From assembly GCA_902768795.1 (NCBI GenBank), contig CACXMS010000006.1:1-64000 (forward strand): a stretch of 64,000 nucleotides of DNA, written 5' to 3'. The position numbers were made by a program, and so were the translations under genes. This DNA is from an uncultured Eubacteriales bacterium. GTDB taxonomy: Bacteria > Bacillota > Clostridia > Christensenellales > CAG-138. Positions 24,350 through 33,246 of this stretch are shown in pieces (position 1 is the first letter of the stretch; every line of letters begins with the position of its first letter). The notes beneath the pieces were generated by a model that worked only from the letters and a program-made list of their open reading frames with translations, made no database searches and was not told the DNA's origin.

Positions 24350-26977
24350 ATGAAAGAAGACATGCCGAAAACGTACGATCACGCGTCTGTGGAACAGACG
24401 TGGTACGAAAAATGGGAGAAAAGCGGCTATTTTCACGCCGCCCCGAATCCCGATAAACAGCCGTACACGATCGTGATCCCGCCGCCCAACATTACGGGCA
24501 AACTGCACATGGGGCATGCGATGGACAATACGCTGCAGGACACGCTGATCCGCTACAAACGCATGAGCGGCTATGAGACACTGTGGATGCCCGGCACCGA
24601 TCATGCTTCGATTGCGACCGAGGTCAAGATCGTCGAACAGATGGCGAAAGAGGGGATCGACAAGCGCGACATCGGGCGTGAGAAGTTTCTCGAACGCGCG
24701 TGGAATTGGCGCAATCAGTACGGTTCCACGATCGTAAAGCAGCTTCGCAAGATGGGCTCGTCCTGCGACTGGGAGCGCGAACGCTTTACGATGGACGAGG
24801 GCTGCAACCGCGCAGTGCTCAAGGTGTTCAAACGCCTGTACGACAAGGGAATGATTTATCGCGGCGATCGCATCATCAACTGGTGCCCGCACTGCAAGAC
24901 TGCGCTTTCCGACGCCGAAGTTGAATATGAGGAACAGGCGTCGCATCTGTGGCACATCCGCTATGACGCGCCGGACAGGTCTTATTCCATCACCGTCGCC
25001 ACAACGCGTCCCGAAACGATGCTCGGCGATACTGCGATCGCTGTCAATCCGAACGATCCGCGCTATTCGGACATCATCGGGAAGACCGTTGTGATTCCGG
25101 TTGTCGGCCGGGAGATCCCGATTGTGGGCGACGAGTACTGTGAAATGGATTTCGGCACCGGCGCAGTAAAGATCACGCCGGGTCACGATCCGAACGACTT
25201 TGAGGTCGGCGTTCGCTGCAATCTGCCGGTCATCCGTGTATTCACCGATGACGGGCACATCAATGAACTTGGCGGCAAGTTTGCGGGAATGGATCGGTTC
25301 GAATGCCGCAAAGCGCTTTGCGAAGAACTGACCGGAACCGGCAACATGGTTCGAATTGAGGATTATACGCACAACGTCGGCACCTGCTACCGCTGCCATA
25401 CGACGATCGAAACGCTCGTGTCCAAGCAGTGGTTTGTCAGCATGAAGGAACTCGCAAAGCCGGCGATTGAAGCGGTCAGAAGCGGTGAAGTGCGGTTTGT
25501 GCCGGAGCGGTTTTCGAAAACGTACTTCAACTGGATGGAGAACATTCGCGACTGGTGCATTTCCCGCCAGCTTTGGTGGGGCCATCGGATCCCGGCGTAT
25601 TACTGCGACGATTGCGGCGAAATGACCGTGTCCGAAACAGCGCCTGCATGCTGCCCGAAATGCGGCGGCAAGCTGCATCAGGACGAGGATGTGCTCGACA
25701 CCTGGTTCTCGTCGGGCATGTGGCCGTTTTCGACGCTCGGCTATCCGGACGATACGCCGGAACTCAAGTATTTCTATCCGACCGACACGCTTTGCACGGG
25801 CTACGATATTATCTTCTTCTGGGTTGCCCGAATGATCGTGTTCGGCTGCGAAGTGATGGGCAAGCCGCCGTTCCATACGGTGTACATCCACGGACTCGTG
25901 CGCGATTCGCAGGGCCGCAAGATGTCCAAATCGCTCGGCAACGGCATCGACCCGTTGGATGTCATTGAAAAATACGGCGCGGACCCGCTGCGCTTTTCCC
26001 TGGTCACAGGCAACGCCGCCGGCAACGATATGCGGTTTTACTGGGAAAAGGTCGAAGCCGCGCGCAACTTCTGCAACAAGGTCTACAATGCGTCGCGCTT
26101 TGTGCTGATGAACCTCGGCGATGACGCAACCGACTCCTTTGATCCGGCGGAGCTGTCGCTGGCGGACAAGTGGATCCTGACAAAACTTCGCACAACGATT
26201 TCGGAGGTAACAAAGAACCTCGACGCGTTTGAACTGAACATCGCGGCAGAGAAAATCTATGACTTCATCTGGGGCTCCTTCTGCGACTGGTATATCGAGA
26301 TGGCGAAGCCGTCGCTTTACAGCGATAACGCGGAGGAAAAGAAACGCGTTTCCGCGGTGTTGCTGAAAGTGCTGTCCACGTCGATGCAGCTGCTGCATCC
26401 GTTCATGCCGTTTATCACGGAGGAATTGTATCAGCGCCTCCCGAACCATTCCGAAACGATCATGCGGACGGATTGGCCGAAAGAGTCGGATATCCCGTCG
26501 TTCGAACGAGAAGCGGAGGCAATGGAATCGTTGATGGATGCTGTCCGCGCGATCCGCAACCTGCGCGCCGAACGCAAGGTCCCAATCGCGCAGAAGATCG
26601 CCGTGCGTCTCGTGGTCGCGGATCCGGCTTCCTTCAGCGGAGCGGAGCAGCTTCTGATGCGTCTGGTCGGCGCAGATTCGATCACAATGTCCGATGTGCG
26701 CGGCGAGATTGCCAAAACCGATATCCATCTGGTATGTGAAGGAGCGGAAGCGTTCATTCCGCTTGCATCGCTTGTCGATCTCGACGAGGAGCGTGCGCGC
26801 TTGGAAAAGGAGATTGAGCGGATGCGCGGTGAAGTCGCCCGCGCCGACGCGAAATTGTCAAACGAGAAATTCATTTCCCGTGCGCCCGAAGCGGTGGTCA
26901 ACGAGGAGCGCAGAAAACGTGCAGTCGCCGCGGAAATGCTCGAAACGTTGATTCGACGCAGAGCAGACCTGGATTGA
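24350..26977 (+). CDS. valS: Valyl-tRNA synthetase
   Basis: 875 residues, class Ia synthetase charging tRNA-Val. The HIGH motif is HMGH in PNITGKLHMGHAMDN (near 50-57), and KMSKS is GRKMSKSLGNG (near 521-531). An editing domain lies between. A four-Cys zinc finger is visible as CDDCGE...CCPKCGGK (near 420-445). The C-terminal ~70 residues form the coiled coil typical of ValS. GGAGG lies eight bases before the ATG at 24350; the in-frame ATG at 24293 is inside the terminator and is rejected. Expression is controlled by the T-box leader. Confidence 0.96.
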   Translation: MKEDMPKTYDHASVEQTWYEKWEKSGYFHAAPNPDKQPYTIVIPPPNITGKLHMGHAMDNTLQDTLIRYKRMSGYETLWMPGTDHASIATEVKIVEQMAKEGIDKRDIGREKFLERAWNWRNQYGSTIVKQLRKMGSSCDWERERFTMDEGCNRAVLKVFKRLYDKGMIYRGDRIINWCPHCKTALSDAEVEYEEQASHLWHIRYDAPDRSYSITVATTRPETMLGDTAIAVNPNDPRYSDIIGKTVVIPVVGREIPIVGDEYCEMDFGTGAVKITPGHDPNDFEVGVRCNLPVIRVFTDDGHINELGGKFAGMDRFECRKALCEELTGTGNMVRIEDYTHNVGTCYRCHTTIETLVSKQWFVSMKELAKPAIEAVRSGEVRFVPERFSKTYFNWMENIRDWCISRQLWWGHRIPAYYCDDCGEMTVSETAPACCPKCGGKLHQDEDVLDTWFSSGMWPFSTLGYPDDTPELKYFYPTDTLCTGYDIIFFWVARMIVFGCEVMGKPPFHTVYIHGLVRDSQGRKMSKSLGNGIDPLDVIEKYGADPLRFSLVTGNAAGNDMRFYWEKVEAARNFCNKVYNASRFVLMNLGDDATDSFDPAELSLADKWILTKLRTTISEVTKNLDAFELNIAAEKIYDFIWGSFCDWYIEMAKPSLYSDNAEEKKRVSAVLLKVLSTSMQLLHPFMPFITEELYQRLPNHSETIMRTDWPKESDIPSFEREAEAMESLMDAVRAIRNLRAERKVPIAQKIAVRLVVADPASFSGAEQLLMRLVGADSITMSDVRGEIAKTDIHLVCEGAEAFIPLASLVDLDEERARLEKEIERMRGEVARADAKLSNEKFISRAPEAVVNEERRKRAVAAEMLETLIRRRADLD

Positions 26978-26985
26978 TACATCGC

Positions 26986-27016
26986 AAGCGGATCCCGATC
27001 AGGTCGGGATCCGCTT
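26986..27016. terminator. Hairpin after valS
   Basis: A perfect 13-bp stem (26986-26998 with 27004-27016), 5-nt loop. Only a weak T-run follows, so it may be a partial terminator or a 3'-end stabiliser. Confidence 0.5.
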
Positions 27017-27031
27017 ACTATAGGAGCGAAT

Positions 27032-27532
27032 ATGGATCGACTCGATATTATCGGAGAAAACTATTGCGGAGAATGGAAGCATACGCGCACCGCATGCCGC
27101 GGCATTATCATCGAAGACGGTGCGCTGCTGTTGTCCTATGAAACCCTGACCGGGCAATGGATGCTGCCGGGCGGGGGATTGGAACCGGGGGAAAGCGAAG
27201 CCGAATGCTGCGCCCGTGAGGTCGCGGAGGAGACCGGCCGCTTGATCCGAACGTCGGAATGTATTTTGGAAATCGATGAGTATTACGAAACCTGGAAATA
27301 TGTAAACCGCTATTTCACGGGAGAGACGGTTGGATGGGCGGAGAAAAAACTGACCATGCGGGAAAAGGAAGCAGGCATGGAACCGAGATGGCTTCCGCTG
27401 GATCAAATCATCGGAATTTTTGCAGATCACGCGAGATATGCGAAAACGGATGAAATGCGCCGCGGGATGTATCTGAGAGAATATACGGCGCTGCAAACGT
27501 TTTTGAGATTAAAATGGGAATCGAAGCAATAA
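27032..27532 (+). CDS. NUDIX hydrolase
   Basis: 166 residues. The Nudix box G-x5-E-x7-REVAEETG is complete (residues about 51-73, GGLEPGESEAECCAREVAEETG split by the usual spacing), so it should hydrolyse a nucleoside diphosphate linked to another group using Mg. The substrate is unknown. TAGGAG lies before the ATG. It follows the valS hairpin and may be expressed by readthrough or its own weak promoter. Confidence 0.88.
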   Translation: MDRLDIIGENYCGEWKHTRTACRGIIIEDGALLLSYETLTGQWMLPGGGLEPGESEAECCAREVAEETGRLIRTSECILEIDEYYETWKYVNRYFTGETVGWAEKKLTMREKEAGMEPRWLPLDQIIGIFADHARYAKTDEMRRGMYLREYTALQTFLRLKWESKQ

Positions 27533-27584
27533 ACCGTACAAATGCCTGTTCAAAAAGATTTTGCAGAAAGTTCGCATCGAATAC

Positions 27585-27613
27585 TTTTCAATTCTGTCGA
27601 AATGTGGTAAACT
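27585..27613 (+). promoter_or_regulatory. Promoter of the CotH-type lipoprotein gene
   Basis: TTTTCA (27585-27590), a 17-nt spacer and TAAACT (27608-27613) extended by TGG; an overlapping TATACT is at 27613-27618. Confidence 0.45.
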
Positions 27614-27644
27614 ATACTAAATTTACGGAAAGAGCTATTGGCGA

Positions 27645-30600
27645 ATGAAGCGTAATTTGATCATAAAATCCATTTTCTCAGCGCTGTTGACGGTGATTTT
27701 GTGCGTCTCGTCGATTGGCTGCGATTTGGGCGGTTCGGGAACCGCCGCAGCTTCGCCGGCGATTGTAATCAACGAGATCGTTACGAGCAACGGAGAAAGC
27801 TATCGGGATGACGAGCTCGGCTCGCCGGATTGGATCGAATTGAAGAATATCGGCAGCGCGCCTGTTTCGCTGCTGGGCTATCGCATTACCGACAATATTC
27901 AAAAAGCAGAAAAAGCATATGTCTTGCCGGATGTTACGCTGCAGCCCGGCGGGTTTTTGCTGCTGTTTGCAATGAAGGATCGGGAAACGGATCTGCTGTC
28001 TTATGAGGGAGGACCGATCTGTCTCGGCTTTTCCCTGAAACAATCGGGAGAGAACCTTGCGCTTGAGGACGCCCAGATGCAGCTCCTGCAGGAAATGACC
28101 GTTCCGGAGCTTATGAGGGATGTTTCCTACGCGAGAAAGTCTGACGGCTCGTACGGATTCTGCGGAGAACCCACGCCGATGCAGGAAAACAGCACGACGA
28201 TCTACGCGTCGCTTTCCGATGTCCCGGCAAGAGAGAACGACCAGCCGGTTTATACGCCCCAGCAGGGAATCGTATTTTCTGAAGTCTCCGCGCGGAACAA
28301 CGAAGCGGTGATCTGTGCCGGTTGCGCCGGATGCGACTGGGTGGAGTTGTACAACCTGACAAACGAGCCGATTTCTTTGACCGGCTTTGCCCTGACCGAT
28401 GATGAGGGCGATTACGACAAACCGAACCTGGACGCTGTGCTTCCCGCCAACGGATATCTGTTGATTCAATGCTGCTCGGAGCAATGCAGTACGGACGACG
28501 GGCACATTTGCGTTCGCATGGGAATCAGCCGTTACGGCGATCATCTGTATCTTTTCGATCAGCACGGTCTGCTTTGCGCTGAAGTGGAATTCGGCGAAAC
28601 GGCGCACAAAGATATGACCTGGGCGCGCGATTATGACGGATCCTATCGCTTTACCGCAACGGCGACGCCGAACGGCGATAACATCTTTACGGAGTATGTT
28701 GAAGAAGAAAAAGACGGGAAGAAAGAAGAGGACGGTCCGGAGCCGACCTATACCGGTCTGAACGGCAGCGTGATCATCAACGAGGCATTGCCGAACAATG
28801 CATACAGCATTGCGGATCGGGAAGGCGATCGCACGGATTGGGTGGAACTGTATAACACGACCGACAGCGCAATTGATTTGTCCGGCTGGTATTTGACCGA
28901 CGGAAAGGACTGGACCAAGTGGGCGTTCCCGTCCGTTTCAATCCCGGCAAAAGGATATCTTCTGGTATTCCTTTCCGGCAAAGAGAATATTGAAAACGAA
29001 TTACACGCGAATTTCTCGCTGGCCGAAGGGGAGACCCTGAAGCTGTATGATTCCAACACGAATACGTTCGATCAGCTTGTGATCGCAAAAACGCGCAGCA
29101 ACGTTTCGATCGGACGCGATTCAACGGGAACAATCGTCTATTACGGGGAACCGACGCCGCTTTCTCCGAACGGCCATGCGCGCTTTGAAGCCGACTCGTT
29201 CGGCTTTTTTCAATCCGACGGCGTGTTTATCTCGGAGGTCTGCGCGATCCATGAGCGCGGCAGCGGAGAGGACGACTGGATCGAGCTGCATAACGGCGGA
29301 CAGGAAGCTGTTTCACTGGACGGGTATTATTTGACCGATGATATCGACGAGCCGACCAAGTATCGCATTGCATCGATGACGTTGGAAGCGGGCGGATATG
29401 CGACGGTGTCCGTTTCGAAGTACAGGGAGGGATTCAGCGTTTCCCCGTCGGGTGAAAAACTGTTTCTGATCCGGCCGGACGGAAGAAGCGTTGCCGACCT
29501 GTTCGAAACCGGCGTGCAGCGCGTCGGCATGTCCTCGGGCCGGATCGAAAACGATCCGAGCGTACGCCGCGTCTTTTTCCGTAAACCGACCAAGGGAAAG
29601 GAAAATGCAGGCAGCTATGAGGTCGGATACACTTCGGATCCGACGTTTTCCGAAACCGCGCTTTATCAGACCAGCGCTTTTTCGCTGACAATTTCCGACC
29701 TTGAGCGGGACGCGACGATCTATTATACGACCGACGGAAGCGAACCGAGCGCAAAGTCGAACCGTTATAACGGCCCTATTCAGATCTCGAAAAATACCGT
29801 CATTCGGGCGATTGCAATTTCCGACGGGCTGATGAACAGCGAGATCATCACGTACACATATTTGTTCGAAGAACCGCATACGGTTCCCGTCGTGTGCATT
29901 TCGATGGCGCCGTCCGACCTGAAGACGGTCTGGAATGTCAAGGAACATAAGAACATCAAGGAGCGCAAGGGCTTTGTCAGCTATTACGAAAGCGACGGCG
30001 GCATCGGCACGTCGTTCCCGTGCGACATCAAAGCGAAGGGCAGAGGCACGCTGACCTATATCAGCCAGCGTTCCTTAACGCTCGGACTTCGCGCTGCATA
30101 CGGAAAACGCACGGTGAACTATCCGTTTTTTGAGAATTATCCCTACACCGAATTCGGCGCGTTTGCTCTCAGACAGGCGGGGCAGGACTATGATATGGCG
30201 CGTATGCGTGACGCCTATGTTTCCCGCGCCTGCATCGGATTGAATGTGGACGTTGCAAATTCACGCGCTTGCGTCGTTTATATCAACGGCGCGTATTACG
30301 GTTTATATGATTTCAACGAGGAACTGAATTCGCGGTATCTGGAAACGCATTACGGCGTCGATCCCGATACCGTCAACACGGTCATGCGAAACGGCGCGAC
30401 AGCGATGAAGGGAACCAATACGGATTTCAAAAAACTGTTTAATTCCGCAAAGAACCTCAATCTGTCCGACGACGCGAAGTATCGGGATTTTCTGGAGAAG
30501 GTGGATGAGGATTACTTCATTGATTATGTGATCTGCCGCACGTTCATGCTCGAAACCGACACGTTTAACCAGAAGTATTGGCGGACGACGGATTATAAGC

Positions 30601-31046
30601 TGAAATGGCGTCCGATCCTGTACGATTTGGATTACTGTTTCATGAGCGGTGCAAACCGCGACATCATGCACCTGTATTTCAACAAAGCGGGGCAGGCGTC
30701 GGCGCACGGCTCATTAACCTATTTCTATTTTACCGTTGCGCTGAAAACGAACGAAACGTTCCGGAAAAAGTTTGTCGAGCGGTATGTCGAAGTCGTGATG
30801 ACGCAGTTTTCCGCCGATACGCTTCTGGAGTTGTTCGATCAGGTCGTTGCGGAGTATGAGCCGGAAATGCAGCGCCATATTGCGCGATGGGGACATCCGA
30901 AGTCCTATTCGGCGTGGAAAAAGGAAGTCGCTGCGCTTCGAAACAAAATTGAGCTGCGTCCGACCGTCGTTCTGGAACAGGTACGCAAAGAATTCAAGTA
31001 TTCTCAGGCCGACATGGATGCGCTGATCGCAAAATACAGCAACTGA
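27645..31046 (+). CDS. Large lipoprotein with four lamin-tail domains and a CotH kinase domain
   Basis: 1133 residues. A signal sequence ends at Cys26 (SSIGC). Four lamin-tail (LTD) domains follow at about 41-160, 205-330, 378-495 and 522-640. Each begins with an INE- or SEV-type strand and contains D-W-[VI]-E-L-x-N and a later LTD/LTDD turn. A chitobiase-C-terminal-like domain (about 665-735, IYYTTDGSEPS) precedes a CotH domain (about 745-1100). CotH carries the family's RPILYDLDYCF metal-binding motif and YDFNEELN. CotH proteins are atypical protein kinases first known from spore coats. Here the whole protein should be outside the membrane. It has its own promoter and terminator. The anchoring/binding role of LTDs is inferred. 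Confidence 0.85.
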   Translation: MKRNLIIKSIFSALLTVILCVSSIGCDLGGSGTAAASPAIVINEIVTSNGESYRDDELGSPDWIELKNIGSAPVSLLGYRITDNIQKAEKAYVLPDVTLQPGGFLLLFAMKDRETDLLSYEGGPICLGFSLKQSGENLALEDAQMQLLQEMTVPELMRDVSYARKSDGSYGFCGEPTPMQENSTTIYASLSDVPARENDQPVYTPQQGIVFSEVSARNNEAVICAGCAGCDWVELYNLTNEPISLTGFALTDDEGDYDKPNLDAVLPANGYLLIQCCSEQCSTDDGHICVRMGISRYGDHLYLFDQHGLLCAEVEFGETAHKDMTWARDYDGSYRFTATATPNGDNIFTEYVEEEKDGKKEEDGPEPTYTGLNGSVIINEALPNNAYSIADREGDRTDWVELYNTTDSAIDLSGWYLTDGKDWTKWAFPSVSIPAKGYLLVFLSGKENIENELHANFSLAEGETLKLYDSNTNTFDQLVIAKTRSNVSIGRDSTGTIVYYGEPTPLSPNGHARFEADSFGFFQSDGVFISEVCAIHERGSGEDDWIELHNGGQEAVSLDGYYLTDDIDEPTKYRIASMTLEAGGYATVSVSKYREGFSVSPSGEKLFLIRPDGRSVADLFETGVQRVGMSSGRIENDPSVRRVFFRKPTKGKENAGSYEVGYTSDPTFSETALYQTSAFSLTISDLERDATIYYTTDGSEPSAKSNRYNGPIQISKNTVIRAIAISDGLMNSEIITYTYLFEEPHTVPVVCISMAPSDLKTVWNVKEHKNIKERKGFVSYYESDGGIGTSFPCDIKAKGRGTLTYISQRSLTLGLRAAYGKRTVNYPFFENYPYTEFGAFALRQAGQDYDMARMRDAYVSRACIGLNVDVANSRACVVYINGAYYGLYDFNEELNSRYLETHYGVDPDTVNTVMRNGATAMKGTNTDFKKLFNSAKNLNLSDDAKYRDFLEKVDEDYFIDYVICRTFMLETDTFNQKYWRTTDYKLKWRPILYDLDYCFMSGANRDIMHLYFNKAGQASAHGSLTYFYFTVALKTNETFRKKFVERYVEVVMTQFSADTLLELFDQVVAEYEPEMQRHIARWGHPKSYSAWKKEVAALRNKIELRPTVVLEQVRKEFKYSQADMDALIAKYSN

Positions 31047-31084
31047 TCAATCCGCGCGAAAACAACCCGCATGAGGAACACCAT

Positions 31085-31132
31085 CCCGCCGCTAAAAGCC
31101 GCGTCGAAAAGACAGGTTTTGCGGCGGGTTTT
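31085..31132 (+). terminator. Rho-independent terminator
   Basis: CCCGCCGC (31085-31092) pairs with GCGGCGGG (31121-31128), extended by AAAA/TTTT inside the stem, followed by TTTT. Confidence 0.75.
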
Positions 31133-31174
31133 CTGTTGCATTTTTTCCGGATCCTTACAAATGTGAAATCGCTA

Positions 31175-31203
31175 TTGCAATCCGAGGGAGGAATCGCTAT
31201 ACT
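31175..31203 (+). promoter_or_regulatory. Promoter of the five-gene TIR/LRR/HD-RyR/SLOG operon
   Basis: TTGCAA (31175-31180), a 17-nt spacer and TATACT (31198-31203), 37 bases before the first ATG. No other promoter of this quality was seen within the next 9 kb, until the tRNA array. Confidence 0.65.
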
Positions 31204-31239
31204 TGTATTTGTGAAAGAATACACCGAAAGGGACGGAAA

Positions 31240-32073
31240 ATGGCTGATTCACTCGAAAAACGGTATCCGCCGTATGAAGGAACAGAACCGTATCTGCATC
31301 TTTGCTTTTCGGACGCGGATGCACGGCGGGTTCGGCCTCTGCTGCATCGGCTGTTTGTGCGAGGCGTTCGTATCTGGTATCGGATCGGAAGAGCTAAAAC
31401 GGCAGCCGTCCGCAGCGAGCGGGATGAGCGCATGCTCGGCGCTTCGCTGAATGTCGTTTTTTTGACGGACACGTTCCGCTCGGACGGCGACGCAAAGAAT
31501 GAATTGCTTGTCTGTCAGAGAAAGCGCCGCGCGGTTGTCTGCCTGAATACAGACGGAAAGGACAGCGGCCTCTCCATCGGACTCAACCCGAATACGCCGG
31601 AATATCCCGCTCCCGACGCGGGTGAGGCGGAAGATGCTCTGCTGCATGCGGAAGGATTCACGCAGTCATTGATCGGACCTCCGCAGGAACCGAATATCCA
31701 TTGGATTCGCCGCGCAACAGTTACCGCAGGCGTGATCGCCGCTGTATTGATCGCTGCCGTCGCTGGGTTTTTTCTGCTTCGAAAATCGACAGATCCCATT
31801 CTGAATCCCGTTGAAACAGTTGCCTTTTCGGACGCTTCGGTGGAAAATGCCGTTGCGGCCGCGATCGGGAGACCATTGACTGAGGAAAGACTCGGCGAGG
31901 TCGTTTCGATTCAGCTTTCCGGAGACTTGCTTCCGGAGGACCTTTCGGATCTTGCAAAGCTGCCGAATTTACAGCGTATCGAGCTGACGCAATCCGCTGC
32001 GCTTGACGTAAAAAATCATCCGGAGCTTTACGGGTATGCGCTTGTGCTGATCGGAGGGGATCCCGATGAGTAA
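31240..32073 (+). CDS. Degenerate TIR domain - membrane helix - short LRR protein
   Basis: 277 residues. Residues 15-105 align by eye with the TIR domain of the next gene: PPYEGTEPYLHLCFS, a WYRIG strand corresponding to LWYDEG, and NVVFLTDT. The Asn-Glu at 87-88 keeps the catalytic Glu position of NADase TIRs, but the Cys is missing and the loop is altered. A single helix lies at 159-181 with basic residues before it, so the N-terminus should be inside. The outside part (182-277) has an N-cap-like helix and about two leucine-rich strands. AAGGGA precedes the ATG. The stop overlaps the next start by eight bases (ATGAGTAA). It is probably a paralogue with a regulatory or scaffold role. Confidence 0.75.
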   Translation: MADSLEKRYPPYEGTEPYLHLCFSDADARRVRPLLHRLFVRGVRIWYRIGRAKTAAVRSERDERMLGASLNVVFLTDTFRSDGDAKNELLVCQRKRRAVVCLNTDGKDSGLSIGLNPNTPEYPAPDAGEAEDALLHAEGFTQSLIGPPQEPNIHWIRRATVTAGVIAAVLIAAVAGFFLLRKSTDPILNPVETVAFSDASVENAVAAAIGRPLTEERLGEVVSIQLSGDLLPEDLSDLAKLPNLQRIELTQSAALDVKNHPELYGYALVLIGGDPDE

Positions 32074-33226
32074 GTTTTTCCGACCGTATGAAGGCAAGCG
32101 CCCGTATGTATTCGTCAGTTATTCCCATCGCAATTCGGCGGAGGTACTGGAAACGATCTCCATTTTGAATGATCGGAAGCTTCGACTTTGGTACGACGAG
32201 GGAATTCCGTCGGGCGACGATTGGTCAAAAAACATTCAGGAGCATATGAACGCCTGCGCTGCGGTTCTGTTCTTCTTATCGGAAACGGCGATTGCTTCCC
32301 CGAACTGTTTGAATGAGATTCGCACAGCTGTGCAGTTGAAACGTCCGCTGATCTGCGTGCGGATCCATGGATGCGAGCTGACCGAGGAATGGAAAACGCT
32401 TCTTGCCGACTGCAAAGCGATTATTACCGCCAGAGCGCCGGAAAAGCGAGCCACGGAGATTTTGAGCGCTCCCATATTGAAACGGCGTTTTTACCGGAAA
32501 TGGACGGATCATCTGAGATGGGATTATATCGGACTCGGAATTGCAATGATTCTGCTTCTTGGAGCAGGAGTCAGTCTTTTCGCGTTGCTTTCCGGCCGAT
32601 TCGATCCGCCGCCGCCTTATGTTCTGCCGACTGCTTCGCCGACAGATACGCCTTCGCCGACGGCGACCGCGCAGCCGATGCCGACCGTGGATCCGAACAT
32701 CTTTCCGGTCCAGATTTCAAACAAACAGATTGAAACGGCAGTACGCAGAGCGCTGAATAAACCGACCGGAGATATTCTCAAAACCGAGCTTTCCGGCATA
32801 ACGGAACTGTATTTTGTCGGGAACATGACGGTCAACGATCTTTCTGCCGTTTCGTTCGAGGAAGACGGCGTCTTAAAGGTTTATGCGTCACAGGTAATCG
32901 ACGGAAAGGTAGACGATGTGACGGCGCTCGGAAGCTTGGCTTTTTTGGAGCGGCTGGCTTTGATTCGACAGCCGGTAACCGACTTAAAGCCGCTCGGCGG
33001 ACTTGTCCTTTTGAGAGAATTGCGTCTGTCCGGCAGCGATCAGATCCGCATCAGCACGCTGCAGAATCTTCCGGCGCTGGAAACGCTGTATCTGGATCGT
33101 TCCGCGGCAAAGGACCTGACGTCGCTCGAAGCGCTTCCTTCTCTGAAAACGGTCTACGTGAACGCGGATATGCTGCCGCTTTCGTGGAGCGAAAGCGCAC
33201 GGTTTGAAGTACAATTGATTCAATAA
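32066..33226 (+). CDS. TIR domain - membrane helix - LRR protein (intact TIR active site)
   Basis: 386 residues. The TIR domain (about 10-135) begins KRPYVFVSYSH, with LRLWYDEGIPSG as the box-2-like strand and FFLSETAIASPNCLNEI. Cys81 and Glu84 fit the S-x-x-C-x-x-E motif of TIR NAD-cleaving enzymes. One helix lies at 153-176 after a Lys/Arg-rich stretch, so the TIR faces the cytoplasm. A Pro/Thr linker leads to an LRR domain outside (about 215-386). That domain has an IETAVRRAL cap helix and SDS22/internalin-like strands. GGAGGGGA precedes the ATG. It is the likely effector of the set: sensing outside, NAD or nucleotide chemistry inside. Confidence 0.88.
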   Translation: MSKFFRPYEGKRPYVFVSYSHRNSAEVLETISILNDRKLRLWYDEGIPSGDDWSKNIQEHMNACAAVLFFLSETAIASPNCLNEIRTAVQLKRPLICVRIHGCELTEEWKTLLADCKAIITARAPEKRATEILSAPILKRRFYRKWTDHLRWDYIGLGIAMILLLGAGVSLFALLSGRFDPPPPYVLPTASPTDTPSPTATAQPMPTVDPNIFPVQISNKQIETAVRRALNKPTGDILKTELSGITELYFVGNMTVNDLSAVSFEEDGVLKVYASQVIDGKVDDVTALGSLAFLERLALIRQPVTDLKPLGGLVLLRELRLSGSDQIRISTLQNLPALETLYLDRSAAKDLTSLEALPSLKTVYVNADMLPLSWSESARFEVQLIQ

Positions 33227-33246
33227 TACCCGGGAGGAACAAACTG

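Noticed and set aside
24317-26728. An 803-codon open frame on the minus strand antisense to valS
   Set aside because: The plus strand encodes an unmistakable ValS with T-box control. The antisense frame exists because of GC-rich third positions and has an Arg/His-rich composition with no motifs.
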